Assembly (NCBI GenBank): GCA_905233385.1
Contig: CAJOEH010000002.1
Coordinates: 1-64,000, forward strand
Reading direction: 5' to 3'
Length of the DNA: 64,000 nt
Source: an uncultured Oscillospiraceae bacterium
Lineage (GTDB): Bacteria > Bacillota > Clostridia > Oscillospirales > Oscillospiraceae
The first letter of the stretch is position 1. Each line of letters opens with the position of its first letter. The notes below the pieces were generated by a model. It ran no database searches. It had not been told where the DNA came from and saw nothing but the letters and a program-made list of their open reading frames with translations. This document shows, piece after piece, positions 60,241 through 64,000 of this stretch. Made by a program: the position numbers and the translations under genes.

Positions 60241-60789
60241 ATGAAAACTTGGAAACGAAACGCAGTGATCGCGGGCGTGCTGGTGCTCGTCTGCGCCGGG
60301 ATCTACCTGAACTGGCTCTACGGCGGCGGTACGCCGGAACTGACCCAGACGCTGGACGCCGACAAGGTGCTCGGAGAGGCGACTCTGGTGATCAACGATA
60401 CGATCGAGCCGAATACGCCGGTCAGCCGTCAGGACGGAACGGACGAATACTTCGCGCAGATGCGCCTGTCCCGCCAGACTGCCCGCGACGACGCGATCAT
60501 GATCCTGCAGGAGACGATCTCCTACGCGGAGGGGGAGGACACGTCGGAGACCAGCCGGAAGCTGGAGGGCATCATTGCGGACGCGCTGGCCGAATCGGAG
60601 ATTGAGAGCCTTGTGATCGCGAAAGGCTATCAGGATTGCGTCGCCTATATCTCGGACGACGGGATCTCCCTTGCCGTGGCTTCGCCCGCCGACGGACTGA
60701 CCGAAAACGACGTCTCTCTGCTTGCCGACATCGTCATGGGACAGACAGATTTTTCGCTTTCCGATATTCGTGTGATCGGCGTTGAATAA
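60241..60789 (+). CDS. spoIIIAH: Stage III sporulation protein AH
   Basis: A 182-residue protein with an N-terminal membrane anchor (AVIAGVLVLVCAGIYLNW) and an extracytoplasmic domain that docks on SpoIIQ of the forespore. EYFAQMRLSRQTARDDAIMILQE is the typical helix, followed by a beta-rich half with YQDCVAYISDDGISLAVAS. AGGAAAA precedes the ATG. It is the last gene of the operon. Confidence 0.93.
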   Translation: MKTWKRNAVIAGVLVLVCAGIYLNWLYGGGTPELTQTLDADKVLGEATLVINDTIEPNTPVSRQDGTDEYFAQMRLSRQTARDDAIMILQETISYAEGEDTSETSRKLEGIIADALAESEIESLVIAKGYQDCVAYISDDGISLAVASPADGLTENDVSLLADIVMGQTDFSLSDIRVIGVE

Positions 60790-60794
60790 AAACC

Positions 60795-60822
60795 TTGTTT
60801 TTTTCTGAATATGTGGTAAAAT
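60795..60822 (+). promoter_or_regulatory. Promoter of the asp23-nusB operon
   Basis: TTGTTT (60795-60800), a 16-base spacer and TAAAAT (60817-60822) with a TG two bases upstream lie 54 bases before the asp23 start. Confidence 0.55.
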
Positions 60823-60876
60823 GGTAAAAGACTATAAGCGGTAATTTGACCGCGTACACAGGAGGAACACCGAATC

Positions 60877-61260
60877 ATGGCTGATACCAAAGAATATTTA
60901 GTGCAGGCGCAGGAAAACGGCAGCATTCTGATCTCCGAGGATGTCATCGCGTCCGTTGCCGCGCTGGCTGTCCGTGAAGTCGAGGGCGTATACGGCCTGA
61001 GCTCTACCGCGAGCTTCGACCTCGCCAATATCATCGGCAAGAAGAATCTCCGCAAGGGGATCCGCGTCGCTTTCATCAACGACGAGCTCGCGATCTCCTG
61101 CAATCTCGTCGTCAAGATGGGCGAAGCGGTCCTGACCGTCGCGAAGAACGTGCAGGAAGCGATCGCGAATGAAGTCGCCTCGATCACCGGCACCCGCCCG
61201 GCGCGCGTCAATGTGAACGTCTGCGGCGTCGCTCTGCCGAGAACCGCGGCCGAAAAATAA
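60877..61260 (+). CDS. Asp23/Gls24 family protein (YqhY-like)
   Basis: A 127-residue protein of the Asp23/DUF322 family. GSILISEDVIASVAALAVREVEGVYGL and the ending VNVNVCGVALP are the family pattern. In Bacillus the orthologue YqhY sits before nusB and affects acetyl-CoA carboxylase activity. It has AGGAGGA upstream of the ATG and its own likely promoter. nusB follows 35 bases later, the usual context. Confidence 0.93.
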   Translation: MADTKEYLVQAQENGSILISEDVIASVAALAVREVEGVYGLSSTASFDLANIIGKKNLRKGIRVAFINDELAISCNLVVKMGEAVLTVAKNVQEAIANEVASITGTRPARVNVNVCGVALPRTAAEK

Positions 61261-61295
61261 GACAGCCGGAAACCCGTACATAAAGGAGATTCGCG

Positions 61296-61751
61296 ATGAC
61301 ACGATCCAACGCCAGAGAGCTTGCCGCTCATCTGATCTACGAGCTTGACTATACCGACGAGACCCCGGAACAGGCGATCGAGTCGCGCATGGAGCGCGGC
61401 TATTATGACGCGCTCGCCGAAGAAAACGCGGTCTATGCGGAGCGTCCCAACAAGAAACAGATGGACTATATCCGCGCCTGTGTCATCGGCGTATCGGAAC
61501 ACGCGCAGGAGCTGGACGGCGTGATCTCGCAGTATGCGATCGGCTGGAACCTCCACCGGATCTCCCGCTTTACCAAGGCGGCGCTGCGGCTTGCGATCTT
61601 CGAGATCCTCTACGTCGACGACGTGCCGACGGGCGTTGCCATCAACGAATGTGTGGAACTGACGCGGAAATACGAGGAAGAAGAGACGGTCGCCTTTGTC
61701 AACGGTGTGCTCGGCTCCTTCGCGCGCGCCGGGAAGGAGAAGGAAGATTGA
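61296..61751 (+). CDS. nusB: Transcription antitermination factor NusB
   Basis: NusB binds boxA RNA with S10 in rRNA transcription. The 151-residue helical protein starts MTRSNARELAAHLIYELD and ends with FEILYVDDVPTGVAINECVEL and FVNGVLGSFAR, the standard C-terminal signature. AAAGGAG lies nine bases upstream of the ATG. An insertion around residues 30-55 (acidic) makes it slightly longer than E. coli NusB. The end overlaps the next gene by four bases. Confidence 0.94.
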   Translation: MTRSNARELAAHLIYELDYTDETPEQAIESRMERGYYDALAEENAVYAERPNKKQMDYIRACVIGVSEHAQELDGVISQYAIGWNLHRISRFTKAALRLAIFEILYVDDVPTGVAINECVELTRKYEEEETVAFVNGVLGSFARAGKEKED

Positions 61752-62668
61752 CGGTTCTTGCCTTTGACACCAGCAACTATACGACCTCCGTGGCCGCATT
61801 CGACGGCGCGGAGGGTCATAATATTTCGCGTCTGCTGGACGTGGCGCCGGGCAGCCTCGGCCTTCGCCAGAGCGACGCGCTCTTTTCGCACGTAAAACGC
61901 CTGCCGGAATTGACCGACAGGCTGTTTTCGGATATTGGCGCGGCGCGGATCGAAGCCGTCGGCGTCAGCACGCGGCCCCGCGCCGTGGAGGGATCCTATA
62001 TGCCGTGCTTTCTGGCAGGGCATTCGCAGGCGCGTGTGCTTGGCGCCGCGCTCGGCGTTCCCGTCTATGAATTCTCTCATCAGCAGGGGCATATCGCTGC
62101 GTCTCTGTGGTCCTCGGAGCACATGGAGCTGATGGACGAGCCCCACCTCGCTTGGCACCTTTCCGGCGGCACGACGGAGCTGCTGTACGTCACGCCGGAG
62201 GGCGTGAGCGTGCACGCGGAGAAGATCGGCGGCACGACGGACATCTCCGCCGGTCAGCTGATTGACCGCACGGGACAGCTCCTCGGTCTGCCGTTTCCGG
62301 CCGGCAAGGAACTGGACAGGCTCAGCAGGGAAGCGGTAGAAAACGCGTCTTTCCGCGTGAAAGTCAGCGGAACGGAGTTTTCTCTATCGGGTGTGCAAAA
62401 CAAAGTGCAGGCCTATCACGACGGCAGATCCGCCGAGACGGCGGCCTACGCGCTGCGCAGCCTGATCGGTGCGATCGTCGCGGCGACGAAAAACGCGCTG
62501 CGAACCTACCCGGACTGCCCTGTGGTCTTTGCAGGCGGCGTCGCTTCCAATTCGATGCTGCGCGAAGCCTGCGCCGGTCTGCCCGCGATCTTCTGCCCGC
62601 CGCAGTACGCGACGGATAACGCGCTCGGCACGGCGGTCCTGACATGGAGGGCGCACTATGCAAAATGA
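61748..62668 (+). CDS. TsaD-like (Kae1/Qri7 family) ASKHA protein
   Basis: A 306-residue member of the TsaD family, which with TsaB and TsaE makes the t6A base of tRNA. It has the phosphate motif FDTSNYTTSVA, the metal His pair in FSHQQGHIAAS (H-x3-H), LSGGTTELLYV and the Asp in YATDNALG. It is about 30 residues shorter than typical TsaD. The start is a TTG at 61748, four bases into the nusB end, with GGAGAAGGAAG upstream. It occupies the place of folD in the Bacillus operon. It may be a second copy or the main TsaD; the sequence alone does not decide. Confidence 0.83.
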   Translation: MTVLAFDTSNYTTSVAAFDGAEGHNISRLLDVAPGSLGLRQSDALFSHVKRLPELTDRLFSDIGAARIEAVGVSTRPRAVEGSYMPCFLAGHSQARVLGAALGVPVYEFSHQQGHIAASLWSSEHMELMDEPHLAWHLSGGTTELLYVTPEGVSVHAEKIGGTTDISAGQLIDRTGQLLGLPFPAGKELDRLSREAVENASFRVKVSGTEFSLSGVQNKVQAYHDGRSAETAAYALRSLIGAIVAATKNALRTYPDCPVVFAGGVASNSMLREACAGLPAIFCPPQYATDNALGTAVLTWRAHYAK

Positions 62669-63860
62669 GATTTTCGAGGTCTCGCAGGTCAACGAATACC
62701 TCAAACTTCGCTTTGAGGACGACGAATTCCTGAACGCGATCTTTATTCGCGGCGAGATCAGCAATTATAAGCTCTATCCGTCGGGGCACCATTATTTCTC
62801 GCTGAAAGACGCGAACGGCGCGATCCGCTGCGTCATGTTCAAGGGCAGCGCCTTCCGTCTGCGCTTCCAGCCGAAGAACGGTATGAAGGTGATTGCCTTC
62901 GGACGGATCGCGGTCTACCCCAGAGACGGCGTTTATCAGCTCTACTGCGAAACAATGACGCCGGACGGGGTTGGAGACCTGCACGCCGCGTTCGAGCAGC
63001 TGAAGGAAAAATTACAGGCCGAGGGGCTGTTTTCGCTCGACCGCAAGCAGCCGCTCCCGAAATACCCGCACCGCATCGCGATCATCACGTCTTCCGCCGG
63101 CGCCGCGCTGTGCGATATGCTGCGCATCCTGCGCAAACGCTATCCGCTGACCGAAGTGAAACTGTTGGCGGTGCGGGTGCAGGGCGAGGAAGCGCCTGCG
63201 GAGATCGCCGCCGCGATCCGCTACGCGAACCGTTTTCAGGTCGCCGACCTGATCATCACCGGCAGAGGAGGCGGCTCGATCGAGGACCTCTGGGCGTTCA
63301 ACGACGAGCGCGTCGCCTACGCGATCGCGGACTCGAAGATCCCCGTGATCTCCGCTGTCGGCCACGAGCCGGACGTGACGATCGCGGACTTCGTCGCCGA
63401 TCTGCGCGCCGCGACGCCGTCCAACGCGGCAGAGCTTGCCGTGCCCGATCAGACGGAGCTGGAAAAGGCCTTGCAGGCAAAGAACACCCTGCTGATCACG
63501 CTGATGCAGAGAAGATTGAAGCAGGAGCGGCAGCGCGTTGCCGCGCTCGCTTCCGCGAGATCGCTCCGCAGTCCGCTGAATTACATCAACGACCGCAGAC
63601 TGCTCCTCGATCATACGCACGGGCGGCTCTGCGGCGCGTCGAAACAACTGTTGAATGAAAAACGCGAACGCTTCGTCCGCCTGACGGCGAAGCTCGACGC
63701 GATGAGCCCCTTGAAAGTCCTGTCGCGCGGCTACAGCATGGCGACGGACAGACAGGGCGAACTGATCAAATCGGTCGGCGGCGTGTCCGTCGGCGACCGG
63801 ATCACCGTGCAATTCTCCGACGGCGCGGCGGTCACGGAGGTACAGGAGGTACGAACATGA
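62658..63860 (+). CDS. xseA: Exodeoxyribonuclease VII large subunit
   Basis: XseA with XseB degrades single-stranded DNA. The 400-residue protein has an N-terminal OB-fold (EVSQVNEYLKLRFEDD ... IRGEISNYKLYPSGHHYFSLKD), the catalytic core with ITSSAGAALCDML, GRGGGSIEDLWAFNDE and SAVGHEPDVTIADFVADLRAATPSNAAEL in separate blocks, and a coiled C-terminal region. The start lies inside the end of the TsaD-like gene, and xseB overlaps its stop by four bases. Confidence 0.96.
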   Translation: MQNEIFEVSQVNEYLKLRFEDDEFLNAIFIRGEISNYKLYPSGHHYFSLKDANGAIRCVMFKGSAFRLRFQPKNGMKVIAFGRIAVYPRDGVYQLYCETMTPDGVGDLHAAFEQLKEKLQAEGLFSLDRKQPLPKYPHRIAIITSSAGAALCDMLRILRKRYPLTEVKLLAVRVQGEEAPAEIAAAIRYANRFQVADLIITGRGGGSIEDLWAFNDERVAYAIADSKIPVISAVGHEPDVTIADFVADLRAATPSNAAELAVPDQTELEKALQAKNTLLITLMQRRLKQERQRVAALASARSLRSPLNYINDRRLLLDHTHGRLCGASKQLLNEKRERFVRLTAKLDAMSPLKVLSRGYSMATDRQGELIKSVGGVSVGDRITVQFSDGAAVTEVQEVRT

Positions 63861-64000
63861 AATCGAAATCGCAGAGTTTTGAAGCGTCCGTCACGCGGCT
63901 GGACGAAATCGTGCAGCAGATGGAGCGCGGCGACGTGCCCCTGGAGGACGCGCTGAAACTGTTTGAAGAGGGGACGGCGCTCGTCGCCTCGTGTACGAAG
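63857..64000 (+). CDS. xseB: Exodeoxyribonuclease VII small subunit (5' part)
   Basis: The first 48 codons are present: MKSKSQSFEASVTRLDEIV, then QQMERGDVPLEDALKLFEEG, the family core. The frame runs off the window end. AGGAGGT precedes the ATG by 6-8 bases, and the start overlaps the xseA stop. XseB is the small helical partner that caps XseA. Confidence 0.93.
   Translation, partial: MKSKSQSFEASVTRLDEIVQQMERGDVPLEDALKLFEEGTALVASCTK

Overview
The window looks like a chromosomal core segment of a fairly GC-rich, endospore-forming member of the Clostridia, probably an uncultured relative of the Oscillospiraceae or Ruminococcaceae. That placement is an inference. It rests on a complete spoIIIA operon (spoIIIAA to spoIIIAH), the sporulation genes ylbJ, yqfC, yqfD and gerW (ytfJ), an IspH-ribosomal protein S1 fusion of the clostridial type, a T-box upstream of valS, and Firmicute gene orders such as yqfC-yqfD-phoH-ybeY-era-yqzL-recO, tig-clpP-clpX-lon-engB and asp23-nusB-xseA-xseB. 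Nearly all genes are on the + strand in tightly packed operons with many ATGA or TGATG overlaps. No rRNA, tRNA or CRISPR array was seen.

Layout. 1-609: 5' end of an IS481-like transposase gene with a one-base frameshift, then an AT-rich gap. 610-3241: a VanZ-like membrane protein and two orphan sugar-nucleotide genes (a CapE-type dehydratase and RmlA). 3226-8119: a radical SAM gene, a DUF2344 gene and a small Cys-rich gene, then galE and a PLP aminotransferase. 8215-10196: a BlaI-type repressor and an M56 metalloprotease behind a promoter with BlaI-like operators. 10241-11508 (minus): a small Cys-rich protein and YlbJ. 11581-18749: sporulation, RNA-maturation and DNA-repair genes through mutS2. 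18870-24331: HPr, uvrC, rsmD, coaD, a coiled-coil protein and a phosphosugar mutase. 24335-31498: T-box and valS, lepB, rbgA, rnhB, yraN, a dipeptidase and a phosphoesterase.

31594-37847 holds the protein quality-control block (trigger factor, ClpP, ClpX, Lon) and the ribosome GTPase EngB. 37959-47014 holds scpA-scpB, gerW, a D,D-carboxypeptidase, rluB, an RpiR-type regulator, a flavoprotein, cmk, plsC and the ispH-rpsA fusion. 47060-51007 holds an ABC-F ATPase (minus), htpG behind a CIRCE operator, and a TSCPD-domain protein (minus). 51119-55918 holds a TepA-like Clp peptidase, an UppP-like membrane protein, FtsK/SpoIIIE and an ECF substrate-binding protein. 56185-60789 is the spoIIIA operon. 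60877-64000 holds asp23, nusB, a TsaD-like gene, xseA and the start of xseB.

The window is mostly conserved housekeeping and sporulation sequence, and I found no clear new defence or mobile system. The observations most worth a second look are: an internal Shine-Dalgarno and ATG inside the ispH-rpsA fusion that could yield a free S1 protein; a UppP-like protein lacking two catalytic residues; a BlaI/M56 pair without the penicillin-sensor domain; CIRCE control of htpG; an ABC-F protein with Gln in place of the second Walker A Lys; a TsaD-like gene where folD sits in Bacillus; and a run of hairpins ahead of spoIIIAA.
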